A stretch of DNA of 22,723 nt, taken from the NCBI GenBank assembly GCA_964058845.1, contig CAXKVR010000780.1:1-22723 (forward strand). Reading direction: 5' to 3'. Every line of letters begins with the position of its first letter. Position 1 is the first letter of the stretch. The translations under genes were made by a program, and so were the position numbers. The stretch is from Carex sylvatica. Lineage: Eukaryota; Streptophyta; Magnoliopsida; Poales; Cyperaceae. The notes under the pieces are model-generated. The model searched no databases, was not told where the DNA came from, and saw only the letters and a list, made by a program, of their open reading frames with translations. Below, in pieces: positions 11,048-20,700 of the stretch.

Positions 11048-11468
11048 TTTAGATACATTAGATACATTTTTAAGTGAGTAAAAAAGGAAGAATACAAAGC
11101 CTTTCAACTAAGACAAATAAGAAAAAAGAAGTAGATCAGATGACCAGCAAGTAAATGGAGACATGTGACATGATTAAGCTTTAAAATATAACCACTTTCA
11201 TGGAAATATGAATTTCGTATTTTTTTTCTTTTTTTTTAGTAATAAAAATAATAACGAGGTCTATATACATAATTTTAGTATGACTAAATAAATACATTTT
11301 AAATGATATGGACATGCTTTTATCATTTCATATCTAATTCAATAACTACAAAAGTCATTTCATCATCTCCTTCTATAAAAAAGAACAAGACAAAAATATT
11401 TAATCTATATAATAATGATTTGTGTGTTTATGAAAATTAAATCCGAGAATATAAAATCACTTAATAAG

Positions 11469-11640
11469 GGAAGCAAATCTACTGCGATTCTACAGGATCA
11501 CAGGAACCCTTCATTTATTGGATTGTACGAATCTTAAAAAAAAAAAAAGTTTTTGTGCATGAATCTCAAAATATATAAATGATTGAGATTGAAATCGCAG
11601 GGACCCTGCGATCCTGTAGGATCGCAGCAGATTTATTTCC
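11469..11640. mobile_element. MULE-like MITE, 172 bp, between U2 and U3
   Basis: Inverted termini of about 40 bp: the left end starts GGAAGCAAATCTACTGCGAT, and the right end read inward starts GGAAATAAATCTGCTGCGAT. The flanking 9-bp duplication CTTAATAAG is perfect (11460-11468 and 11641-11649). A nine-base duplication favours MULE over hAT. It has a poly-A run in the middle and no coding capacity. Confidence 0.82.
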
Positions 11641-11696
11641 CTTAATAAGATAATGGAGAAAAATAATAAGATGATGGATTCAAGGGGTCGAAGATG

Positions 11697-11850
11697 CAAG
11701 AACTTCCATTCTTTCCAAAATCAAACAAGTATGCTGAGTTGTTTCTTTTTCTTGGGCTTCATTCATCTCATTCCTATATTTTGGGCTTTATTTTCAACAG
11801 GTCGGAATTTGCCAGCAATAGGCTACTCTTATTGCTTTGTTTTAAACGAA
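11697..11850. repeat. MYB3R promoter-derived fragment at the start of U3
   Basis: Closer to the MYB3R copy A promoter (3588-3735) than the U2 fragment. Both TGGGCT site II motifs are kept (near 11753 and 11783). It is followed by the segment also found at 3765-4320 in U1. Confidence 0.8.
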
Positions 11851-12449
11851 TAGTTCTGACATGATGGTACCTGCTGCCAGTCACGGTCTCACGGAGGCCA
11901 TTTGCACAAGATTTACAAGTTTCAAACGAGTTCAGATCCAGTGAAGTAACTCAATTTTTAAGTTTTAAATCGGGACCGTCTAATTTGAATTCGTGATAAT
12001 CTATTCGAAGTGGAGCGCATACATTCCGATAGATGAATTTGAATTGTGAAACAATCTTAAACGATGAATTCGAATTAGATGGTTTCAATCCAAACCTCAA
12101 AGATTGAGTTACTTTAGGAGATCCGGACTCGATACTTTGAAACGACGTAAAGAGGGATCCATATCCTCCCAGGTACCTGACTCAACACAGTTGAAACGGA
12201 CGGCTCAGATTTACTCTCAGCCGGTCAGGATTCGGAATGATAGAGGAGGCATGATTATTTGTGCTTTGAGATTCGTGTCAAGTTAAATAGAATAGTTTCG
12301 GGCCGTCTGATTCAATTGTACTCAGTCCGATAACCTGAGGTGATGTGAATTCAGTCAAGATTGCATCACATTGTTCTTTCTCTTGGATTAAATTTCTAAC
12401 AGGTTCACCTTGCACTAGTATATGAATCTAATGTATATAAATAAGGTGG

Positions 12450-12874
12450 GAGGTTGGCTACTATGCTTATATAAGCATATCCCCACATATGCTTATAACT
12501 CATTTTTGTGCTTTCAATGTCCAAATGGTCGATCTGAACTGTTCATCTTGTTCTCCATATTAATATGTGCTTGGAAACTAAATTTTACATTTTTCTGAAT
12601 TGTTTTACTATTTATTAAGCCACTTTGAAAATCGCTGATCCAACGGTGGCTGCACAAAACAGTAAAATCAGCAGGCACCGTTGGATCAGCGATTTTCAAA
12701 GTGGCTTAATAAATAGTAAAAAAATTCAGAAAAATGTAAAATTTAGTTTCCAAGCACATATTAATATGGAGAACAAGATGAACGGTTCAGATCGATCATT
12801 TGGACATTGGAAGCACAAAAATGAGTTATAAGCATATGTGGGGATATGCTTATATAAGCATAGTAGCCAACCTC
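12450..12874. mobile_element. Fold-back MITE (MULE-like), 425 bp, in U3
   Basis: Two arms of 199 bp each (12450-12648 and 12676-12874) are near-perfect inverted copies with a 27-bp loop. They start GAGGTTGGCTACTATGC and end in its complement. The 10-bp target duplication AATAAGGTGG is perfect (12440-12449 and 12875-12884). U1 carries the single-copy empty site at 4320-4329. No ORF except mirror-image shadows on the two arms. Confidence 0.88.
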
Positions 12875-13644
12875 AATAAGGTGGTGCTAAGTAGTTAAAT
12901 AAGACATAATTTTCTTTTAGTAAATATTTATTTATGGATGTAACTCAAAAAATAGACACAGTAAAAATAATAAAGTTGTCCATTTAATTATTTATTTTAT
13001 GCATTTATTCTTTTAATTAATAAATAATAAAAATATATTATAAGCATACATGAAAAAAAATTATGCATCAAGATTTAAAGCAATATTATTAAATCATCTC
13101 AAAATTTAGAGAGTTAATATATTTTTTAAATATTTAAAAAGCAAAATTTGAACTTTATTATTTTCGGTCAACCTTTCATTTAATAAGAAAAAATATTATT
13201 TTCAGTTGACATTTCATTTAATGAAAAACCAAAATGCTAACATACCTTATCTACACCGAATTATCTAAGACAATTCATTATAAAATTATAAATTAACGCA
13301 AATAAATGAACCTTAATTCCCTACAATTTTTCATATAAAAAAGTAATCCTTACTAATGTTAATGTCTGAGATATAAAAAACATGTATCGCCGTTTTTCTT
13401 TTTAATTTTCAGAGAAATAAGATACAAAAGAAATAATTATGTTTCCATTTCAGCACAAAGGTGTTTACCAATTATTATCGAATCAACAACTTTTTAAGAG
13501 CTGATTAAGACCTAAATAAAGTTAATTTAGTTCAGAATTTGTTTAGTTCTTTTAAATTGGTATGGAGGTTAAATGTATGTGTTTTAGTTGATTTCATAAC
13601 CTATCTAAAATTGAGGTTATTTAAAACCAAGAAGCTAATATTTG

Positions 13645-14021
13645 CAGGGCCGACTCAGAATTTTCGTCAGGGGACAAAAAAAATATCGAATTGGGTTCAA
13701 ATAGCTTATCAAATTTAAACCCATTAACTAATTGTGTGTTCGATAAAAAAATATATTGTTTTGACTTATATTTTTCAATACTCTGACTTATAATTTATGT
13801 TCCTTTAACTTATAATTCTAATTAGCAATCATAATTCAAAAAAAATATTTTGATTTTAACACTAAATTTAACCCGAATTACAAATCAAACATCCAGAGGG
13901 GTCAAAAATTTTTCCAAGGAAGGGCAAAGTCAATCGGTACCAATAGATCATCACTAAAACTCGAAATCCAGAGAGAATGACTGCCCCCCCCCCCCCCGGG
14001 TCTACTCTAGATCTGCCCCTG
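13645..14021. mobile_element. Non-autonomous hAT element in U3, 377 bp
   Basis: Starts CAGGGCCGACTCAGA and ends ATCTGCCCCTG. The reverse complement of the end, CAGGGGCAGAT, matches the start. It is flanked by perfect 8-bp duplications AATATTTG (13637-13644 and 14022-14029). CAGGG termini with 8-bp duplications are standard for hAT. It contains a 14-base poly-C run where U1 has ordinary sequence. Confidence 0.88.
13984..13997. repeat. Poly-C tract of 14 in the U3 hAT
   Basis: Fourteen consecutive C followed by GGG. In U1 the matching place is CTGCTCCCCACCTGGGGG. Exact length is unreliable in any read data. Confidence 0.95.
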
Positions 14022-14694
14022 AATATTTGTTCTCGGTATAATTTAGTGTAAATATGATATTGTTGGAATTTTTTTTTATTAAATAAAATGTCACTGGAAA
14101 TAGTACTTTTTTTATCAAATGAAATGTTGATTGAATATAATAAAGTTTGTTAGGATTTTTCTTTTTAAATATTTTAAAAATATATTAAATCTCTAAAGTT
14201 GGAGATGATTTAATAATATTGCTTTAAATTTTGCTGCATAAAAATTATGTATACTTGTAGTACATTTTTATTCTTTATTTATTAAAAGAATAAATGCATA
14301 AAATAACTACTTAAATGGACCGAAGCAACACGAGGCTTAACATGTAGTACTTTATTATTTCTACTATGTCTATTTTTTTAGTTATGTTTCGAATTAAATA
14401 TTTACTAAAAAAAAATTATGTCTTATTTAAGTAACTACCACTACTTTAGATACATTAGATACATTTTTAAGTGAGATAAAAGAAGAAGAAAGAATACAGA
14501 GCCTTTCGACTAAGACAAATAAGAAAAGAGAAGTAGATTAGATGACTAGCAAGTAAATGATGTCATGTGACGTGATTAAGCTTTAAAATATTTTCTTTTT
14601 CTTTTTTTAATAATGGAAATAATAACGAGGTCTATATACATGGTCTTTTACCTTCGAATAATTTGGACCTCCAATATTCATTTCCATGGAGTTT

Positions 14695-14711
14695 TGTGTG
14701 TGTGTGTGTGT
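14695..14711. repeat. GT microsatellite in U3
   Basis: TG run at the position matching 7027-7041. Confidence 0.9.
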
Positions 14712-14753
14712 CCAATTATAATTTTAGTATGACTAAATAAAAACATTTATAAT

Positions 14754-14873
14754 GAACTCTTGGTAATGAGTTTCATTGTGGAACTCTGCATAGTCAAATA
14801 TGTTTATATTTTTAAAATGTTTTTGAACTCTTGGTAATGAGTTTCATTGTGAACTCTGCATAGTCAAATATGT
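14754..14873. repeat. Two-unit 71-bp direct repeat after U3
   Basis: GAACTCTTGGTAATGAGTTT begins at 14754 and 14825. Each unit continues to AGTCAAATATGT, with a one-base difference. It marks the end of U3 similarity. Confidence 0.9.
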
Positions 14874-16230
14874 AAATCTGGTAATTAGTTTAAAGAACGG
14901 AAACAAGGAAACAAGGAAACAAAGAAGTGAAAGAACGATTCTTGTTAAAGTGATGGAGAGTAAGATCTGCGCAACTATTTATGTAGGTGCGCATGTCTAT
15001 TTTGGGAGCCCGCTTCGTCGAATTCATATCTTATGCATTAACGCAACTATTAAGTTTATTTTTTCGGCCGTGTGATTAGAATTCGGGCCAATCTGACCCA
15101 TATCTATAACACACGAGGCCATTAAATATTAGTGTGGATTTGAATCAGATGGTCCAGATCTTAACTCAAATTTTGAGTTAAACTCAGAGGATATGAATTC
15201 CGCTTCGTCTACATTAACTAAAACAACATCTTTTGAGTTGATGCATCTTGACCGTTTAATTGTAAACGGAGCCTATCTAGTGCCCATATTTAATGAAGAG
15301 GGATCTTTAATATTAGTGCAGATTTATTTGCACAACTCTTAAAGCTAATTGGACAGTTTAGATACATTAACTCGAGAGATTCTTTTTTGAGTTAACGCAG
15401 AGGATACGAACTCCTATTTCGGAATAGACAGTATTATTTGTGCTTTGAGATTTGTGCAAAACGTATTTGAACGATTTAGATTTTCCGTAAGAACACTCAA
15501 AGTTTGAGATATCTCAGAAGAAGCGAATTCTCTCTTCCTCCCCGTTGAAGAGTGTATTGATGCGTGAGTATCACGTGGCATGAGCCTCCGGGCATAACAA
15601 AAAAAAAATCAAATTTACCAATTCTATTGGATCTTTAGAGGCATGCTAAGAATAATTGGCTGAAGTAATTTTTTTTGGTATGCGAGGTTATGTATTTAAA
15701 ACTTAGTACGTTCTACTAGCGTAATTTTATTTCTTTCTACTCGGATTTCAAAACAAACTAAAACTAATATTTGGATTCTTAAAAAAAATGACAAGACTTG
15801 TTAGGTATCTGAATAGAGTTCAACAATTTTGACTAAACACATATATTTTGACCATGAAATTAACATAATTTCTAGTTATTCGATAAAGGCAGGATGATAT
15901 TTGTGTTGAGACTGAACTATAAAAACACAAAATTTCTTCATTTTATTTTCATCAACAAGCAAGTAATATTTTTTTGTTTCGTTCATAATTTTGTCCCGTG
16001 TTCATCCAATTAACAAAAATGTCAGAGAAAAAATATATTAGTAGCCTTGTTTAAATAATATTTTCTGATCAGGCTCATTAATAAAAAAATAAAATAAAAA
16101 AACTACATGACAGCGTAAAGAGTAACCTCCCTTAACTATCTACCTTTTCTTTTAATTTTGGACTAACAAAGAAAAGAAAAACCATAGCAAAAAGAAACGC
16201 TTAAATTTATTAGCTGCTCCTGGAGCACCA
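14874..16230. other. Gene-free, mostly unrecognised sequence
   Basis: Near 14893-14942 there is a stretch like the MYB3R leader (AAAGAACGGAAA ... AAACAAAG ... GAACGATTCTT), expanded by three GGAAACAA repeats. At 15100-15480 there are diverged pieces of the U1/U3 shared segment, such as ATTATTTGTGCTTTGAGATT near 15433. From 15600 to 16200 I see only AT-rich sequence, with no ORF, terminal repeat or RNA gene. Confidence 0.5.
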
Positions 16231-17138
16231 TTTGTACCAGAGAACAAGAGTTACAAGTACCAGAGAACAAGAGTTAAAAGTAAAAACCTGTCCATCAAAC
16301 CTTCACTTATGTAATATTCCCTAGTTAATCCAAACTTTAATTTCAATATGCAACATGTACAACCATATAAAAGCCCCATAATGTACCCAAAACTAACCTG
16401 GGGTATTTTGGTATTTTTACCTCAAAACTACAGTTTCTTCTTATAACTTGCATATTTCTATCCTCTACGGTTACTTCATAATACTCCCATAGTAGCTTCC
16501 TCTTTACTCCAGAAATCAGAAATAATGGTGCTCAAATGGAAACAAATTTGGTTACATTCTGCAATTGTTTCTTGCCAACTCTGTCATAGCAGTGTTAGGG
16601 TATCCAAAGTTGACCTATTCTGAGGTGAGTTCGTACACTTACTTTGACAATTTCTTATGGTAGCCTGATCAGTCTTTGCTATCAACTTGTCTTTCACTCA
16701 TTTGCACACTTTTTGATGCAATTGATTCTTGACGCTTACTGTAGGTCATCTGTCTCTCTACAGTCTACACCCTTCCCTTTTTGCATGATCAATATCGACA
16801 ATTTTAGATCCTTGTCTATTTCATCTTCCTCAAAAGTTGTCATTTTCCCATTTTAGCCCCTCGATGAATGTTGTGCCTAGAAGCAGCTCTGTCAGAAATT
16901 GTACCTATTTGCATTTAAATCCTCTACAAACCACCCTTCTTCTATATATGTTGTACCGCATCTCCTTCTCCAGGCGACCAACATTTTTTTGAAAGCTCAG
17001 CACTCTAGCATGTCTCTGTCTATGGACACTTGTAGATGAACAGCAGGCACCTCTTAAAAGGGTCTCACTCGGTGAGATTTTGAGCAATCCTTTTTGACCA
17101 GCAGATGCTTCTGGTACTCCTTCGTTTGGTTCAAGTTA
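16231..17138. other. Gene-free region 3' of MYB3R copy B, unrecognised
   Basis: Less AT-rich than its left neighbour. A 23-bp direct repeat, GTACCAGAGAACAAGAGTTA, starts at 16234 and 16257. On the minus strand 16905-17087 is an open frame of about 60 codons with no similarity I recognise; it could be a distal MYB3R 3' exon or chance. Nothing else stands out. Confidence 0.4.
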
Positions 17139-17537
17139 CCTAGATATCTAGGTCAATGCTATCCTGAGTAGTCGAGATTATGCTCGATCTTCCTATCCTT
17201 ACTTACCTGGGTTTCTCTTCAACAATGTCCTCATTGACAGCTAATCAATCAGTCTTAATCATATTGCCTTGGCCTAGATCTCTGGGTCGATGCTGTCCTG
17301 AGTAGTCGAAAATATGCTCTTGCTATCCTTACTTACCTCGGTTTCTCTTCAACAAAGTCCTCATTGACAGCTAATCAATCAGTCTTAATCATATTGCATT
17401 GACCTAGATCTCTACATCGATGCTGTCATGAGTAGTCGAAAATAGGCTCTTGCTATCCTTAATTACCTCGGTTTCTCTTCAACAAAGTCCTCATTGACAA
17501 CTAAGCTAGCTAATCAATGAGCCTTAATCATATCTTC
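17139..17537. repeat. Three-unit minisatellite, about 130 bp per unit
   Basis: Units start CCTAGATATCTAGG (17139), CCTAGATCTCTGGG (17273) and CCTAGATCTCTACA (17403). Shared segments include TGAGTAGTCGA, TTACCT-GGTTTCTCTTCAAC and GTCCTCATTGACA. The third unit has a small GCTA duplication near its end. On the minus strand each unit carries a sequence like a splice donor (GAG then GTAAGTAAGG in the first two). Confidence 0.92.
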
Positions 17538-17761
17538 TCTTCTAACTACTCGTACTCATATACACATACAGTCGTACTCATACTCAGGTCGTGTGCATGG
17601 ACGAGCTAGTTTCCATTTAGTAATAGAAATTGAAGCTTAAAGTACTAAAATAATAAAACATAAACAGAGACAGAGAGATTCAAACTTCTATTCGCACTGC
17701 TAGTCTACCCACCCCTCCCTCCCGTCCCCTCCCTCTGCCCTCTCCTCCACCCCAGCTTGTC
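17538..17761 (-). other. Likely 3' untranslated or intronic sequence of MYB3R copy B
   Basis: Lies directly past the proposed TAA. The minus strand begins GTAAGACAAGC overlapping the stop and continues as a purine-rich run (17701-17760). No canonical AATAAA on the minus strand here. If the donor is used the gene extends further left. Confidence 0.4.
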
Positions 17762-20700
17762 TTACCTTTTCTTTATCAGCTTGGCAGGACTGAACCATCT
17801 CTGGTCCAGCAAATTCTCAATCATCACATTTTCATCCTGAAACAGCAAAAATAGACTAGTCATTAATGATAGATGACCAATTTAATTAATGTTAGAACAC
17901 AAGAAGAACACAATTAATAAATGGTTGGGTCAACAGAAATAAATAAAGACAAGCACTTAACAGTGAAGAAATCAGGATCTTCTGCCAACAATGCATCAGC
18001 AAACAGCTGAAGCTCCTTAATAGCAGTGGAATTTGTACCGCTGCTACTGCTTCCAGGATTTCTTTTTCTTTTCTTCAACTAGAGTTAATAATTAAGGCAA
18101 ACCATTATCAATAAATATTAAGACAAGGGAAGGGAAGTGAACACAACAATTAAACGAGTATAGAAGAAATAAAATATTAATGGAGATCTCAATTAAAGGC
18201 ATCATAGAAAATTGAATATAGATAAAAAAAGAAAGATAAAACAACAATTCAACAAGTATAGAAGAATGAATGAATATTAATGGTAGGTAAGTATTTTAGA
18301 AATCAAAATTAAGCACTAACTAACCGTGCGGGATATCTCATTGCTACCACTTACTCCTCCTGAAGTCTCTGTTGCTTCGTCAGGTATATTAATTGGAGAG
18401 GTTTTGCTACCACTTACTCCACCTGAAGTCTCCGTCACACCTTCAGGTATGTTAATTGGAGAGGTTTTGCTACCACTTGCTCCACCTAAAGACTCTGCCG
18501 CTCCTTCAGGTATATTAATTGGAGAGGTTTTGCTGCCACTTCCTGGATCTGAATCTGGAGGTATATTTTCCTTGTCTAGAATATTATCTACATAAACAAA
18601 ATATAATGAAATCACCTGAAGTCGATGGTTTGACAAGTAGGAGATAAATTAAGAGAATGACTTCACAGTTAGTTAATATCCGTACTGGGTAAAAAGTTCT
18701 GAGCTAAAGCAAACTCCTGATAGATAGACTCCTAAACTAGGCTAGCATTTTTTTCCAGTCAAAAGGATCAAGCACCCCTTCCTCCTTGGAGGCCAAGTAT
18801 AGAAATAAAAAAGGAGGACAATCAATTATACCTTGTAAATCGGTGGTACCAATCTCCAGCTCTGTACCCTTGGTGTGAATTTGATTTCCCCTCTTATCTT
18901 GCAAGGGTGAGGGTGAGGGTGAGGGTGAGAATAGCATCCCTCGCCTTCGCTTCGAGTTAAAGCTCTTAGTCTTAGTTGCACTCTTCAACAACTCCTCAGG
19001 GATACTGTCAGAAGAGTACAAACCAGATAACGCGATCCATTGCCTTATTCCAAGTGGGCTGTACTCTTCCTTTAGTACATCTCCAGAATCAACATAATCC
19101 CAACTGACAAATGGTGGCGATGCCATTGCCATTGAGGGTGAGAAGAGCATCCCTTGGCCACATCTGCCTTGAGGAGGGTTTAAGCAAGATGAAGAGGGGT
19201 TGTTGCTGTTTGGGATCTCCTGTACTGGTGGATGCAACGTGTTTTCTTTTTCGGTGCAAGGGAGAGGGAGAGGGAGAGGGAGAGGAGTTGGATCTTCAAG
19301 TGAGCTGTACTCCTCCTGTGGTACATCTCCAGAATTGACATAATCCCAACTGACAAATGGTGGAGATGCCATTGCCATTGAGGGTGAGAAGAGCATCCCT
19401 TGGCCACGGCTGCCTTGAGGAGGGTTTAAGCAAGATGAAGAGGGGTTGTTGCTGTTTGGGATCTCCAGTACCGGTGGATGCAATGTGTTTTCTGTGGAAG
19501 GGAGAGGGAGAGGGAGAGTGGGTGGATATTCAAGTAAACCCCTTGCTGCATACAAATTGACTTTGTTCTTGAGAGAGCAGTTCCAATGGTTTTTGATGGA
19601 GTTCTCACATCTGTTAGGATTAGGGAACATATATAAAATGTATAGAAAAGAATTAGTAATTAATTGGTCAAATTAAAATTTTACAGAACTGGGAGATATA
19701 TTTCAGTTAAAGAGTACTGTTTTGAACTCCATTAAATGTACTACTCATGCATAACGATACACAGAAAATACATATTAGACAAGCAAAAAGAACAACTGCA
19801 ACCCCCCCTCCCCTCCCACCATGCACTAGGCAGAAACACACAAAAAGAAGAAAAGCAAATTAAGACAGACTCACCTTCCAGGTAAATACTTTGTGAGCTT
19901 AACCCATTTATTCCCAAGCATGGCATGTGCATTAATAAGCGTTATCTCCTCCTCTTGGGTCCATGCCTCCTTCTTAATACTTGGGTTCAGATGATTATGC
20001 CACCTGAATATAAAAAGCAAACATAAATTTAATAAAATGGTTCAGATAGAGTTAAAGAGAGAGACTATATATGATTGCTCCACTTGCAAAGCAGCACTAC
20101 AGTAGTAATTCATACAATGCAACTGCTTTGACTTTGATGGTGCATAGCATACTGGTACCGTGATGTTCTGAAATACTGAATATGCTGGTTGGTTATCCAT
20201 TTTTTTTGGACTGCACTCTACAGGGATGGATGTCTACTGGTAAAGAAAATGCTCTGCACAACGATGTGAATGTGGTAGATAGGCTGACAAGAGTCAAACG
20301 AAGCCTGAAATTAAGCTTATTTACTACGCTGGATATGTACTGCCACTGATTTACAAAGCATTCATTACAGTAGGTCAAGAAGGGTGGGTCGGATGATTAT
20401 TTTGTATTATTTGTAATTGATTTGATAAACTGAGAATTTAAAACTGGTTTCTATATATGTATTTGGGATGAGTTAATTTAATAAGCCACCTAGTCCTAAA
20501 CATAAATAAATTAAAATAAAACAAATAGATTGAGGTTGGGGAAGAAAAAGAAGCATCAAAGAAACTCAAAACTAATTTAAAACTGTGAGAGGTTGGTTGT
20601 ACCTCTCACGGCATTGCTTTCCGATACGTCCCGGCAGTGCCTGTGCCATTTTCGACCATTTCTTTGGCCCGTATTTGTGCACCATCTCAACAATTATCCC

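Larger units (their letters stand above)
9271..11459. repeat. U2: second copy of the intergenic repeat unit
   Basis: Begins GATTCAAGGGGCC directly after the end of U1 and matches the promoter-derived start to about 9430. The next ~225 bp (about 9435-9660) are unlike U1 and U3 and replace ~750 bp present there, including the outer end of the left arm. From about 9662 it follows U1 again, with a Helitron inserted. It lacks the hAT element and the GT microsatellite segment of U1 and U3. Confidence 0.8.
12885..14441. repeat. Long inverted arms of U3 (about 12885-13266 and 14037-14441)
   Basis: Same pair of arms, separated by about 770 bp including the hAT. The fold-back element with its 10-bp target duplication lies immediately outside the left arm. 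Confidence 0.7.
11677..14753. repeat. U3: third copy of the intergenic repeat unit
   Basis: Begins GATTCAAGGGGTCG and follows U1 closely (roughly 85-92% by eye) through the promoter-derived start, the ~600-bp shared segment, left arm, hAT, right arm and GT microsatellite. The match stops after ATGACTAAATA...ATAATGA near 14753. It carries a 425-bp fold-back element that U1 lacks. Confidence 0.8.

Noticed and set aside
11190..11225. Possible small inversion in U2 (CATGGAAATATGAAT against ATTCATTTCCATG in U1)
   Set aside because: Too short and too simple in sequence to separate inversion from chance.
12514..12831. Two similar ~65-codon frames on opposite strands
   Set aside because: Mirror images on the two arms of the fold-back element.
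16644..16856. 70-codon plus-strand frame
   Set aside because: No recognisable domain, no support from neighbours or repeats; length is expected by chance.
17139..17537. CRISPR-like repeat array
   Set aside because: Units are ~130 bp and continuous without unique spacers, in a plant nuclear context; it is a minisatellite.
18326..18595. 89-codon plus-strand frame
   Set aside because: Antisense of the 63-bp coding repeats of MYB3R exon 8. Open only because the repeat is a multiple of three.
18737..18831. In-frame extension of exon 7 to a stop at 18737
   Set aside because: A donor at 18832/18831 in correct phase joins exon 8 and its conserved-looking KENIPP segment. The read-through tail looks intronic, though intron retention is possible.
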